Source of the DNA: Aminipila terrae
GTDB taxonomy: Bacteria > Bacillota > Clostridia > Peptostreptococcales > Anaerovoracaceae
Direction of reading: 5' to 3'
Length of the DNA: 64,000 nucleotides
Assembly: GCF_010120715.1 (NCBI RefSeq)
Contig: NZ_CP047591.1
Location: 2,170,001 to 2,234,000 of the forward strand
Part shown: piece by piece, positions 33,830 through 43,300 of the stretch
Layout of the letters: each line of letters opens with the position of its first letter
How positions within the stretch are numbered: the first letter of the stretch is position 1
Notes under the pieces: model-generated
Database searches by the model: none
Told to the model about the DNA's origin: nothing
The model's input: only the letters and a program-made list of their open reading frames with translations
Position numbers and translations under genes: made by a program

Positions 33830-35551
33830 TTGAAAAAAATTCTGAAATATTATAAACCATATATACCTGTAATGATTTTAATTGTTTTGCTGCTTTTTTT
33901 CCAAGCCATGGCAGAACTTTCATTACCGGAATATATGTCAAAAATAATAGATCATGGAATTATTCAGGGAAATTTAAGTTATATCTATTCTACGGGCAGA
34001 AAGATGCTGGTTGTATCACTTCTTTTAATGATGTGTGCTATTGCAGTCAGTTTTCTGGCATCAAGAATAGCAGCAGGAACTACAAGGAAAATTAGATATG
34101 ATCTTTTTTCAAAAGTTACTTCATTTTCAAAGGCAGAACTGGATGGGTTTTCTATTGCGTCTCTTATAACCAGGTCTACAAATGATATGCAGCAGATTCA
34201 GACTACATCCGTGATGGTTTTAAGATTTGCATGTTTCGCTCCCATTATGGGTATTGGAGCTTTTATAAAAGCCGTTTCTACCAGTCTGGAACTCTCATGG
34301 ACAATCGGGCTGGCACTTTTAGCCATGCTTTTAGTTATTTTATTTGCTATAAAAATAACGGTGCCAAAGTTTGCAATAGTGCAAAAAATGGTAGACAAAC
34401 TAAATCTAATCATGAATGAACGTTTAACTGGAATTTTAGTGATACGTGCTTTCAATGCGGAGAAGAGGGAAGAGGAAAGATTTGATACATCTAATAATGA
34501 CTTAACAAAGTTAAACTTATTTGTTAACAGAGCCATTTCCTTTAATATGCCCTTAATGATGTTAATCATGAATTTTACTGCAATGCTCATCGTATGGGCC
34601 GGAGCGGATCTTGTTCAGACTGGAAGCCTTCAGATTGGTAATATACTTGCATTTATTCAGTATTCAATGCAGGTTATCATGTCTTTTTTATTTATATCCA
34701 TGATTTTTATTATGATTCCAAGGGCAATGGTATCAGCCAGGAGAGTGGCAGAAGTTCTTCAGGTGGAAACACAGATAGTAGACCATGTTCAGGCAGTCTG
34801 TCCGGAAATCAATGGCACAGTAGAATTCAGAAATGTTTCTTTCAGCTATCCGGATGCGGGAGAAAATGTTCTTACAGATATTTCTTTTACAGCAAAACCT
34901 GGAGAAACCACCGCTTTTATTGGGAGTACAGGTAGCGGAAAGTCCACATTGGTTAATTTAATTCCCAGATTTTATGACGTTACAGGGGGAGCAATTTTAA
35001 TTGATGGAGTAGATATAAGGACTATTGAACAGAAACATCTGAGGAATGCCATTGGTTATGTTCCTCAGAAGGGCATTCTCTTTTCAGGAACTATTGAAAG
35101 CAATCTGAAGTTTGGTTCAGACCAGGCGGAGCCCAAAGATTTGGAGCATGTGGCAGCTATCTCACAATCTCTGGATTTTATATTGGAAAAGCCGGGAAAA
35201 TTTGACGAAGTGATTTCCCAAGGGGGAACCAATGTATCAGGTGGACAAAAACAGAGGATCTCCATTGCCAGAGCCCTGGCTAGAAACCCTCAAATTTATA
35301 TTTTTGACGATAGCTTTTCAGCCTTGGATTTTAAAACCGATTTAGCGCTTAGAAAGGCGTTGAAAGAAAATATGGGTAACAGTACCATGCTAATAGTCGC
35401 CCAGAGAATAAATACCATAAAAGATGCGGAACAGATTATAGTTCTTAATGAAGGTCAGGTTGCAGGCATTGGTACTCACCATGAACTTATGAAAGAATGC
35501 CAGATATATAGGGAAATTGCAGAATCCCAGTTAGATAAGGGGGAGATGTAA
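33830..35551 (+). CDS. ABC exporter half-transporter, non-canonical NBD subunit
   Basis: 573 residues: six-helix type-1 exporter domain (1-310), then NBD with Walker A GSTGSGKST, signature NVSGGQKQR, Walker B IYIFDDSFSALD. The catalytic Glu after Walker B is Asp (FDDS), the mark of the degenerate partner in heterodimeric exporters of the BmrC/TM287 kind. TTG start at 33830 has AAGGAGGG at seven bases; an ATG at 33823 is out of frame. The partner gene follows without a gap. Substrate unknown (drug or lipid type). Confidence 0.92.
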   Translation: MKKILKYYKPYIPVMILIVLLLFFQAMAELSLPEYMSKIIDHGIIQGNLSYIYSTGRKMLVVSLLLMMCAIAVSFLASRIAAGTTRKIRYDLFSKVTSFSKAELDGFSIASLITRSTNDMQQIQTTSVMVLRFACFAPIMGIGAFIKAVSTSLELSWTIGLALLAMLLVILFAIKITVPKFAIVQKMVDKLNLIMNERLTGILVIRAFNAEKREEERFDTSNNDLTKLNLFVNRAISFNMPLMMLIMNFTAMLIVWAGADLVQTGSLQIGNILAFIQYSMQVIMSFLFISMIFIMIPRAMVSARRVAEVLQVETQIVDHVQAVCPEINGTVEFRNVSFSYPDAGENVLTDISFTAKPGETTAFIGSTGSGKSTLVNLIPRFYDVTGGAILIDGVDIRTIEQKHLRNAIGYVPQKGILFSGTIESNLKFGSDQAEPKDLEHVAAISQSLDFILEKPGKFDEVISQGGTNVSGGQKQRISIARALARNPQIYIFDDSFSALDFKTDLALRKALKENMGNSTMLIVAQRINTIKDAEQIIVLNEGQVAGIGTHHELMKECQIYREIAESQLDKGEM

Positions 35552-37417
35552 ATGAATAATGAAACAAAAGGAAATCCCCCGGTAAGACGAAGAGGCCCGG
35601 AAAGGCACGGCCCTATGGCTATGATGCCGGGAGAAAAAGCGAAAAATTTCAGGTCAACCATGAAAACTCTTATGCAGTATGTTAAGCCTTTCAGGATTCA
35701 GGTGATTCTTGTGGTTATTTTTGCAATAGCCAGTACAGTTTTTACGATTGTTTCTCCTATGATTTTAGGAGAAGCCACAGATGTGGTAGTAAAAGGAATT
35801 ATGGGGACTGGTATTGATTATGGCGTATTAAAGGGAATTATGATTATTTTAATCTCTTTGTATATGGTGAGCTTTGGTTTCTCAGTATTGCAGAGTTATA
35901 TTATGGCTGGTGTATCACAGACCATAACCTATAGGCTCCGCAAAGAAATATCGGAGAAACTGGATAAACTGCCCCTTACGTATTTCGATGGAAAAACACA
36001 TGGTGAGATATTAAGCAGGGTCACCAATGATGTAGAGACGGTAAACCAGTCTTTGGCACAGAGTATGACACAAATTATTACCAGTGTTACCAGTATCGTC
36101 GGGGTACTGGTGATGATGATTTATATTTGTTTCACCATGACTGCTGCTGCTCTCATTGTACTTCCATTATCTCTCATATTAATAAAATTGGTGGTAAAGT
36201 TTTCTCAGGGACAATTTAAGAACCAGCAGAAGTATTTGGGAGAGATGAATGGGCACGTAGAGGAAATGTATACAGGACATATTATAGTAAAAGCATTTAA
36301 TAAAGAAGAAGATTCTGTTGCTACCTTTAATTCAATTAATGAGAAATTATATGAGTCTGCATGGAAATCTCAGTTTCTATCAGGGATGATGATGCCGCTG
36401 GTAGGGTTTGCAGGAAACCTGGCCTATGTATTTGTGTGTGTTGTGGGAGGCCTGCTTGCTCTTAAGGGGGTAGTTTCTATTGGAAATATTCAGGCTTTTA
36501 TGCAATATGTACGTTCCTTTAACCAGCCTATTTCCCAGATATCAAATATCGCCAATATATTGCAGTCTACGGCTGCTGCAGCTGAAAGAGTATTTGAGTT
36601 CCTTGATGAAGAAGAAGAACTCAATCCTGTAGTTACAAGTGGAGAAAATAATCCTGGCAGGCAGGACTCTGAACCGACCAGCAAGAACAAAGTAGTTGGA
36701 GCAGTCTCCTTTGACCATGTAAAGTTTGGCTATAGTGAAGAGGATTTGTTAATTCATGATTTCTCCTTTCATGTAAAGCCCGGGCAGAGGATAGCCATAG
36801 TAGGCCCAACGGGTGCAGGCAAAACAACCATTGTAAAATTACTGTTAAGATTTTACGAATTAAATGCCGGAAGGATTCTGATTGACGGTAAAAATATCAA
36901 AGATTATTCCAGACATGAATTAAGGGAGTTATTTGGCATGGTTCTTCAGGATACCTGGCTTTTTAACGGCAGTGTCATAGAGAATATAAGATATGGCAAA
37001 CAGGGTGCTTCCGATGAAGAAGTGATTCAGGCCGCTAAAGCGGCTCATGTACACCATTTCATAAAGACTCAGCCGAAGGGGTATGAGATGGAAATCACAG
37101 AGGAGGCAGACAATATTTCACAAGGACAGAAACAGTTGCTTACCATTGCAAGAGCATTTCTGGCAGATGCACCAATTTTGATACTTGATGAGGCTACCAG
37201 TTCTGTAGATACAAGAACTGAGCTGCAAATTCAAAAAGCGATGGCAGCACTGATGGAGAACAGAACCAGCTTTGTTATTGCCCACAGATTGTCAACGATT
37301 AAAGACGCAGATGTTATTCTGGTCATCAATCACGGAGATATAGTGGAATTTGGTTCTCATGAAGAATTGCTTCAAAGAAACGGATTTTATGCAAATATGT
37401 ATAACAGTCAGTTTTAA
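35552..37417 (+). CDS. ABC exporter half-transporter, canonical NBD subunit
   Basis: 621 residues with a basic, Pro/Arg-rich N-terminal extension (PPVRRRGPERHGP), six-helix membrane domain (about 45-330) and NBD: Walker A GPTGAGKTT, Walker B LILDEATSSVD with the catalytic Glu. Its signature reads NISQGQKQ instead of SGGQ, the complementary degeneracy expected in the heterodimer, so only one of two ATP sites should hydrolyse. ATG directly follows the previous stop codon. Confidence 0.93.
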   Translation: MNNETKGNPPVRRRGPERHGPMAMMPGEKAKNFRSTMKTLMQYVKPFRIQVILVVIFAIASTVFTIVSPMILGEATDVVVKGIMGTGIDYGVLKGIMIILISLYMVSFGFSVLQSYIMAGVSQTITYRLRKEISEKLDKLPLTYFDGKTHGEILSRVTNDVETVNQSLAQSMTQIITSVTSIVGVLVMMIYICFTMTAAALIVLPLSLILIKLVVKFSQGQFKNQQKYLGEMNGHVEEMYTGHIIVKAFNKEEDSVATFNSINEKLYESAWKSQFLSGMMMPLVGFAGNLAYVFVCVVGGLLALKGVVSIGNIQAFMQYVRSFNQPISQISNIANILQSTAAAAERVFEFLDEEEELNPVVTSGENNPGRQDSEPTSKNKVVGAVSFDHVKFGYSEEDLLIHDFSFHVKPGQRIAIVGPTGAGKTTIVKLLLRFYELNAGRILIDGKNIKDYSRHELRELFGMVLQDTWLFNGSVIENIRYGKQGASDEEVIQAAKAAHVHHFIKTQPKGYEMEITEEADNISQGQKQLLTIARAFLADAPILILDEATSSVDTRTELQIQKAMAALMENRTSFVIAHRLSTIKDADVILVINHGDIVEFGSHEELLQRNGFYANMYNSQF

Positions 37418-37424
37418 ATGGATT

Positions 37425-37456
37425 AAAAAAGGGGCTATTAACAGCCCCTTTTTTTA
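37425..37456. terminator. Bidirectional terminator after the ABC exporter
   Basis: AAAAAAGGGGCT (37425-37436) pairs with AGCCCCTTTTTT (37443-37454); serves birA on the minus strand too. Confidence 0.85.
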
Positions 37457-38443
37457 TTAAAGTTTTATACTGATTTCACCGGTATTCAGCACTTCGCGGG
37501 TATCGTCTTCGTATTCCACCAGAAGACCACCGTCATTATCAATATCCAGCGCAACCGCTGGTTGAGCATGGGGATTTTGAGAAACCTGATTGCTATAGTG
37601 CTTAATGACTTCAATGTCTTTTCCCAGCACCATAGAGCGTTTTTTATACTCACTTATGAAACTACGGCTCTGGATGTCTTCATAAATTGACATTAGCTGG
37701 TTTATGACTTCCGCAGCCAGCTGATTCCGGGAGAAAGAGGTCTGAATAGCACCAGCCTTAGTCTTTATCTCATCAGGAAACCCAGTTTCCGGGATGTGGC
37801 AATTAATGCCGATACCGGAGGCGATATACTCAATTGCACCAGATTCGAAATCTGTAATGGCTTCTGTTAAAATACCACAGATTTTTTGTCCGTTTATATA
37901 TACATCATTGACCCATTTTATCTGGGCTTCTACGCCGCATACTTTTTGTATGGCTCTGCAGACGGCAACGGAAGAAGCAGTGGTTATTAATACACCTTTT
38001 GAGAGATCGAAGTTCGGTCTCAGAAGAATGGTCAGATAAATGCCAGAGGATGCCGGAGAGTAAAAATCCCTTCCAAGCCTTCCCCGTCCTTTTGTCTGCT
38101 CATTGGAGACAACCACGGTCCCATGACTGACCCCCTCCAGAGCGAGCCTTTTTGCAGCCAGATTTGTAGAATCGATGGTCTTGTAAACGTGCATTGGTAA
38201 TAAACCATTTGATTCTGATAAATATAACCGGATACCCTGCTCTGATAAAAGGTCACTGGATTCCATTAATGCATAGCCTTTATTGGTGCCAGCTTCAATA
38301 GCATAGCCTTCTTTGCGAAGAACCGTAATAGCCTTCCAAACGGCAGCTCTGGAAACTCCAAGCTGGTTAGCCAGAGCTTCTCCGGAAAAGCATTCCCCTT
38401 TATTTATTTCTAACGTTTTTAATACTTCGTCTTTGACAGACAT
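37457..38443 (-). CDS. birA: Biotin-protein ligase / biotin operon repressor BirA
   Basis: Transfers biotin to biotin-dependent carboxylases and represses biotin genes. 328 residues from ATG 38443 (AAGGAGG at 38449-38455); a longer frame to 38503 has no ribosome site. N-terminal winged helix (ALANQLGVSRAAVWKAITVL), catalytic domain with DSTN, GRGRLGRDFYSPASSG (biotinoyl-AMP loop), KWVNDVY and GIGINC. As it keeps the DNA-binding domain it is a bifunctional class II BirA. It follows bioY, whose stop lies within the birA ribosome site. Confidence 0.96.
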   Translation of the reverse strand: MSVKDEVLKTLEINKGECFSGEALANQLGVSRAAVWKAITVLRKEGYAIEAGTNKGYALMESSDLLSEQGIRLYLSESNGLLPMHVYKTIDSTNLAAKRLALEGVSHGTVVVSNEQTKGRGRLGRDFYSPASSGIYLTILLRPNFDLSKGVLITTASSVAVCRAIQKVCGVEAQIKWVNDVYINGQKICGILTEAITDFESGAIEYIASGIGINCHIPETGFPDEIKTKAGAIQTSFSRNQLAAEVINQLMSIYEDIQSRSFISEYKKRSMVLGKDIEVIKHYSNQVSQNPHAQPAVALDIDNDGGLLVEYEDDTREVLNTGEISIKL

Positions 38444-38453
38444 GTAAGCCTCC

Positions 38454-38993
38454 TTAGTTCTGTAATCTGGAGCGAAGCTTAGTGACAAGTAATGCCCCGA
38501 CAACTATTTTCAGTGCATCTCCAATTAAAAATGGAAAGACACAGGAAACCAGCGCAGCCCATAATGGCGTGCCTGTAGAAACCATGAACCACAATGTACC
38601 TAAAATATAGCAGGAAGAAAGCCCCAGGGCCATAGCAGCTACATTCACATACAGATTATTTTTCTTGTTCATCTTTTCTATTATAATACCTGTAATAAAA
38701 GCAGTCAAAATATATCCAATCAGATATCCCCCAGTGGGGCCTACCAGCTTATCAAGTCCACCGGTGAATCCGTGATAAACAGGAGCGCCGAAAGCCCCTA
38801 AAAGTACGTAGACAATCATGCTGACAGAACCATATTTACTGCCTAGAAGACCCCCAGTAAGCATTACAGCTAAAGTTGCAAGAGTTATAGGAACAGGAGT
38901 AAAAGGCAGAGGAATAATAATTCCGGAGGTTACAGCCGTAAGGGCAGCAAATATTGCACAGAGTATTAAATTCATTGTTTTTGAAGTTTGCAT
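38454..38993 (-). CDS. bioY: Biotin uptake S-component BioY
   Basis: ECF-type biotin transporter S-component, 179 residues, six predicted helices. Family stretches PLPFTPVPITLATLAVMLTG, LLGAFGAPVYHGFTGG and GPTGGYLIGYILTAF are diagnostic. ATG 38993 has GAGG at good spacing; an in-frame GTG at 39002 overlaps it. With no biotin synthesis genes nearby, uptake is the visible route. Operon bioY-birA. Confidence 0.96.
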   Translation of the reverse strand: MQTSKTMNLILCAIFAALTAVTSGIIIPLPFTPVPITLATLAVMLTGGLLGSKYGSVSMIVYVLLGAFGAPVYHGFTGGLDKLVGPTGGYLIGYILTAFITGIIIEKMNKKNNLYVNVAAMALGLSSCYILGTLWFMVSTGTPLWAALVSCVFPFLIGDALKIVVGALLVTKLRSRLQN

Positions 38994-39040
38994 TTTATTC
39001 ACCTCATAATTTAAAATTCATATAGGATAATATAGTTAAC

Positions 39041-39069
39041 AGTATAGAGGGTAAGAATAGCAATGTCAA
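39041..39069 (-). promoter_or_regulatory. Sigma-A promoter of bioY-birA with candidate BirA half-site
   Basis: On the minus strand TTGACA (39069-39064), 17-bp spacer, TATACT (39046-39041), immediately followed by GTTAAC (39040-39035). GTTAAC is the core of Firmicute BirA half-sites and sits between the -10 box and the start site, but I do not see a second well-spaced half-site. Confidence 0.6.
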
Positions 39070-39261
39070 CCGAAATGATAGTGATAGTTTACAATATAAA
39101 ATGGTATAACCCCTGGAGAAAGGGCAAAATTCTCATTTCAATGTAGTTTTTGAGTGGAATTTATGGTAAAATAAATAATTATCTAAAATATAGTAATAAA
39201 CAGAACATGGAAAGCCCAAAGGGCACTATTAAAGATTACTATGTATTTGTGGAGGTGCTTA

Positions 39262-39875
39262 ATGAAGCAGAGGATAGTTACTATAAGCCGGACCTACGGA
39301 AGTGGCGGAAGAATAATAGGACAAAAATTAGCAGAAGATATGGGTGTACCTTTTTATGACAGGGCACTGATAGACAGGATTGCAGAAGAAACCGGTTTCT
39401 CGAAAGAAATGATTGAAAATGCTGAAATGAAGGCAAAAAACAGCTTTTTATATACACTTGCAACCAGCCTGGGGGGAACGGAGATGCCGGAGTTGACGGA
39501 CTCTCATTGAATGATAAATTTTTTCTGGCCCAGGTAACGGTTATCAGAAAAATTGCAGAAGAAGGGCCTTGTGTTATTGTAGGCCGCTGTGCAGATTATA
39601 TTTTGAGAGATATGCACGAAGTTACAAATATATTTATCTGTGCAGAAATGCATAACAGGATTCAGCGTGCCGTTAAAGAATATGGTATGGATGAATCAAT
39701 TGTTGATAGTGAAATAAAAAAAATAGATAAAGCAAGAACCAATTATTATACTCATCACACAGGCCGTAAGTGGGGAGACGTTCTTAACTACCACCTGACT
39801 TTAGACAGTGGTTATATTGGATTAGAGGATACTATTGCATTGATTGAAGAGTTCCTGGAACGCAGAAAATATTAG
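39262..39875 (+). CDS. Cytidylate-kinase-like family protein, frameshifted by one base
   Basis: GGAGGTG (39251-39257) precedes ATG 39262. Start reads MKQRIVTISRTYGSGGRIIG with P-loop SRTYGSGGR of the cytidylate kinase-like family (PF13189 type); later CVIVGRCADYILRD and KIDKARTNYYTHHTGRKWGD fit the same family. The frame breaks at the G6 run 39471-39476; seven G give SLGGNGDAGVDGLSLNDKFF and a 204-residue protein ending at 39875. As given, the first frame stops at 39510. Presumed nucleoside-monophosphate kinase-like enzyme of unknown substrate. Confidence 0.85.
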
Positions 39876-39928
39876 TTATGAATTACCGATTCTAAATCTG
39901 AGTCGGATTTAAGGAAGGAAGTTTAGAT

Positions 39929-41905
39929 ATGACAACAGAAAAAGGCACTTATTACATTACAACGCCTATTTATTACCCAAGTTCAAATCTGCATATAGGA
40001 CATACTTACTGTACCGTAATGGCAGATGCTATGGCCCGTTTTAAGAGACTTCAGGGCTATGATGTAAGATTTTTAACAGGAACTGATGAGCATGGACAAA
40101 AAATCCAGACCATTGCAGATAAAGAAGGCGTAACTCCTCAGGAGTACGTAGATAAAATTGTTGGGGGCATTAAAGATTTATGGAAGACCATGGAAATTTC
40201 TTATGATGACTTCATCAGAACTACGGAGCCACGGCATGTGAAAAGAGTACAGGACGTATTCATGAAGATTTACGAAAAAGGTGATATTTATAAAGGGGAA
40301 TATGAGGGACTTTATTGTACACCATGTGAATCTTTCTGGACAGAAAGCCAGCTTGTAGACGGTAAATGTCCGGACTGCGGCAGACCGGTACAGCCTGCAA
40401 AGGAAGAAGCTTATTTCTTCAGACTTTCAAAATATCAGGACAGACTTCTTGATTTATTTGAAAATAATCCTGAATTCCTGCAGCCGGATACCAGACGAAA
40501 TGAAATGATTGCGTTTGTTAAGCAGGGACTTGAAGATTTATGTATTTCCCGTTCCACTTTTAACTGGGGTATACCAGTACCTATTGATGGCAAACATGTA
40601 ATCTATGTATGGCTGGATGCACTTTCAAACTATATTACAGCTCTGGGATATGGCAGTGATGATACAGAACTTTATGATAAATACTGGCCTGCAAATATTC
40701 ATTTAGTAGGAAAAGAAATCGTAAGGTTCCATACGGTTATATGGCCGGCTATGCTTATGTCCATGGAAATTCCTCTGCCTAAAAAAGTTTTAGGTCACGG
40801 ATGGCTGCTCCTTGAAGGTGGTAAGATGTCTAAATCGAAGGGCAATGTGGTGGATCCTGTTAAACTCATTGAAAGATATGGTGTTGATGCATTAAAATAT
40901 TTTCTGCTAAGAGAATATACTTTCGGGCAGGATGGTGTATTTACAAATGAAGTAATGCTGAAGAGAATGAATTATGACCTTGCAAATGACCTTGGAAATC
41001 TGGTTTCAAGAACAGTGTCCATGATTGAAAAGTATAATGATGGTGTTGTTCCAGATTCATTGTGCGGAACTTTTGATGTATGTGGCGATGAAAATTGTAC
41101 TGCAGGAAAAGAAGGTCTGGCCACTGATGCAGATCTCAAGCAGATTGCAACAGGTGCAGCTAAGAAGGTTGAGGAATATATGGACAAGTTCCAGTTTAAC
41201 CTTGCCCTGGAAGAAATATGGGTTGTAGTAAGAAGAGCTAATAAATACATTGATGAAAATGCTCCTTGGGTTCTGGCAAAGGATGAAGAGGCAAAGGATA
41301 GATTATGCACTGTTATGCACAATCTGGCAGAGACCATCCGAATCGTATCTGTATTGATTTATCCTTTTATGCACACAACATCAAAGGAAATCAGAAAGCA
41401 GATGGGGTTATGGTTTGCTGACCCGATTTGGGAGGATGCCTTTGAGTTCGAAATGATGAGTGGAGAGCAGGTTAAAAAAGGCAATGCTATATTCCCTAGA
41501 CTGGATATAGAAAAGGAACTGGCAGAGCTTGAGGAAATGCAGAAAGCCGGCAAAGAAGAGGCTGAGAATATTCCTCTTGAATTAAAGCCTGCAATTGAGT
41601 TCGAGGATTTTGACAAGATTGACTTAAGGGTAGGAACTATTTTAGAAGCAGAAAAGCATCCTAAGGCAGATAAGCTATTGGTTTTCAAAGTTAAGATGGG
41701 AACTGAAATACGCCAGGTTATTTCAGGGGTTGCATCTTACTTTAAGCCTGAGGAATGCATTGGAAGAAAGGTTATTGTGGTAGCCAACTTAAAGCCTAGA
41801 GCGCTTAGAGGTATGGAGTCTAAAGGAATGCTGATGTTTGCCGATAATGGTGAAAAACTGGAATTTGTAAGCACAGAGGCAGAAGACGGAAATACAGTAA
41901 GTTAA
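39929..41905 (+). CDS. metG: Methionyl-tRNA synthetase
   Basis: Charges tRNA-Met, 658 residues. HIGH motif in NLHIGHTYC, zinc knuckle CTPC...CPDC (one metal-binding connective peptide), KMSKSKGNV, and a C-terminal tRNA-binding (EMAP-like) domain from about residue 555 (DFDKIDLRVGTILEAEKHP) giving the dimeric long form. Preceded by GGAAGGAAG. No T-box in the short gap to the upstream gene. Confidence 0.98.
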   Translation: MTTEKGTYYITTPIYYPSSNLHIGHTYCTVMADAMARFKRLQGYDVRFLTGTDEHGQKIQTIADKEGVTPQEYVDKIVGGIKDLWKTMEISYDDFIRTTEPRHVKRVQDVFMKIYEKGDIYKGEYEGLYCTPCESFWTESQLVDGKCPDCGRPVQPAKEEAYFFRLSKYQDRLLDLFENNPEFLQPDTRRNEMIAFVKQGLEDLCISRSTFNWGIPVPIDGKHVIYVWLDALSNYITALGYGSDDTELYDKYWPANIHLVGKEIVRFHTVIWPAMLMSMEIPLPKKVLGHGWLLLEGGKMSKSKGNVVDPVKLIERYGVDALKYFLLREYTFGQDGVFTNEVMLKRMNYDLANDLGNLVSRTVSMIEKYNDGVVPDSLCGTFDVCGDENCTAGKEGLATDADLKQIATGAAKKVEEYMDKFQFNLALEEIWVVVRRANKYIDENAPWVLAKDEEAKDRLCTVMHNLAETIRIVSVLIYPFMHTTSKEIRKQMGLWFADPIWEDAFEFEMMSGEQVKKGNAIFPRLDIEKELAELEEMQKAGKEEAENIPLELKPAIEFEDFDKIDLRVGTILEAEKHPKADKLLVFKVKMGTEIRQVISGVASYFKPEECIGRKVIVVANLKPRALRGMESKGMLMFADNGEKLEFVSTEAEDGNTVS

Positions 41906-41926
41906 AAATTTAATTAAAACAATAGA

Positions 41927-41970
41927 AAATAGCTTCCGGTTTTCTTTTGAAAGTCGGAAGCTATTTTTGG
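41927..41970 (+). terminator. Terminator of metG
   Basis: AAAATAGCTTCCG (41927-41939) pairs with CGGAAGCTATTTT (41955-41967); 15-base loop. Confidence 0.85.
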
Positions 41971-41997
41971 TAAGAACCTTAGGGTTAGGGAGAAAAG

Positions 41998-43221
41998 ATG
42001 GAATTTAAAGAATTAAAAGTTATGCATTCAATTATGAAGGCTTTAGATGAGGAGGGATATGAATCACCTACACCAATACAGGAACAGGCAATTCCCCCAA
42101 TTTTAAATGGACAGGATCTGCTTGGATGTGCACAGACGGGAACCGGTAAAACAGCAGCCTTCGCCATACCTACTCTGCAATTATTAAGCCAGAGCAAACA
42201 ACAGCAGCTGGGGAAAAGAAAAATCCGGAGTCTTGTTATTACACCTACCAGAGAGCTGGCCATACAAATATATGAAAACTTTTGCCGCTATGGGAAATAC
42301 ACTAAATTAAAATCCTGCGTTATTTTTGGAGGCGTTTCTCAAAAACCACAGGAGGCTGATTTAAAAAAGGGCGTAGATATTTTGGTGGCAACTCCAGGGA
42401 GACTGAATGATTTGGTTGACCAGGGGATTATTGATATAAAGCATATAGAACTATTTATTTTAGATGAAGCAGACCGAATGCTGGATATGGGATTTCTCAG
42501 GGATATAAAGAAAGTAATAGCTGCCATTCCAAAGAAGAGACAGACATTGCTTTTTTCTGCAACCATGCCGCCTGACATTGCAGAAATGGCCAACTCCATA
42601 TTAACAAATCCGGCAAAGGTTGAGATAACACCCGTATCTTCCACAGTGGATATGATTGAGCAAAAACTATATTACGTAGACAAGCAGAATAAAAAGGACT
42701 TGCTAAGGCATCTCTTAAAGGATAAATCTATTGTATCTGCCATTGTTTTTACAAGGACAAAATATGGGGCAGATAAAATTGCAAGGCAGTTGGGAAAGGC
42801 TAAGATTACGGCACAGTCTATTCATGGGGGTAAATCCCAGGGGGCCAGACAGATTGCATTAAATGATTTTAAAGAAGGAAAACTACGGGTGCTTGTGGCA
42901 ACGGACATTGCAGCACGAGGTATTGATATAGATGAATTATCCCATGTAGTAAATTATGAACTTCCAAATGTGCCAGAGACATATGTCCATCGCATAGGAA
43001 GAACTGGAAGAGCAGGTCTTGAAGGGGTGGCCATATCCTTTTGTGATTTTGATGAGAAACCACTTCTGGCAGACATTGAAAAGCTCATTGGAAAGAGAGT
43101 ACCTGTAGTTCAGGAACATCCATATCCATTAGTGAATAACTTCCCAGCGGTTAAAACAGCAAAACCCCCAAGACCTCCAAGACCCGCAAGACCCCCAAGA
43201 CCTAAAAAAAATTCTAAATAA
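41998..43221 (+). CDS. DEAD-box RNA helicase (RhlE-like)
   Basis: 407 residues. Motifs in order: Q motif PTPIQEQAIP, I AQTGTGKT, Ia PTRELAIQ, TPGRL, II DEAD, III SAT, IV-V VATDIAARGID, VI HRIGRTGR. Short C-terminal tail of Pro-Arg repeats (PPRPPRPARPPRPKK) that would bind RNA nonspecifically. Such helicases act in ribosome assembly or mRNA decay and cold response. Preceded by the metG terminator. Confidence 0.95.
   Translation: MEFKELKVMHSIMKALDEEGYESPTPIQEQAIPPILNGQDLLGCAQTGTGKTAAFAIPTLQLLSQSKQQQLGKRKIRSLVITPTRELAIQIYENFCRYGKYTKLKSCVIFGGVSQKPQEADLKKGVDILVATPGRLNDLVDQGIIDIKHIELFILDEADRMLDMGFLRDIKKVIAAIPKKRQTLLFSATMPPDIAEMANSILTNPAKVEITPVSSTVDMIEQKLYYVDKQNKKDLLRHLLKDKSIVSAIVFTRTKYGADKIARQLGKAKITAQSIHGGKSQGARQIALNDFKEGKLRVLVATDIAARGIDIDELSHVVNYELPNVPETYVHRIGRTGRAGLEGVAISFCDFDEKPLLADIEKLIGKRVPVVQEHPYPLVNNFPAVKTAKPPRPPRPARPPRPKKNSK
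43163..43203 (+). repeat. Short coding repeat for the Pro-Arg tail
   Basis: Imperfect 9-base units of the type CCAAGACCT/C repeated about four times, encoding P-P-R units at the C terminus of the helicase. Confidence 0.7.
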
Positions 43222-43300
43222 ATTTAATAAATAAATGAACCTTTTTCATAAAAAAATCCCCTTTACATATGGTGCACCAAATGAAAGGAGTTATAATGCA

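Noticed and set aside
33823..33846. ATG at 33823 as start of the first ABC exporter gene
   Set aside because: Out of frame and stops after seven codons; the TTG at 33830 gives the normal MKKILKYYKPY start at proper spacing from AAGGAGGG, so this is not counted as a seventh frameshift.
39030..39070. Full BirA dyad operator
   Set aside because: GTTAAC and GTCAAC cores lie 24 bases apart, beyond the spacing known for BirA; kept only as a half-site.
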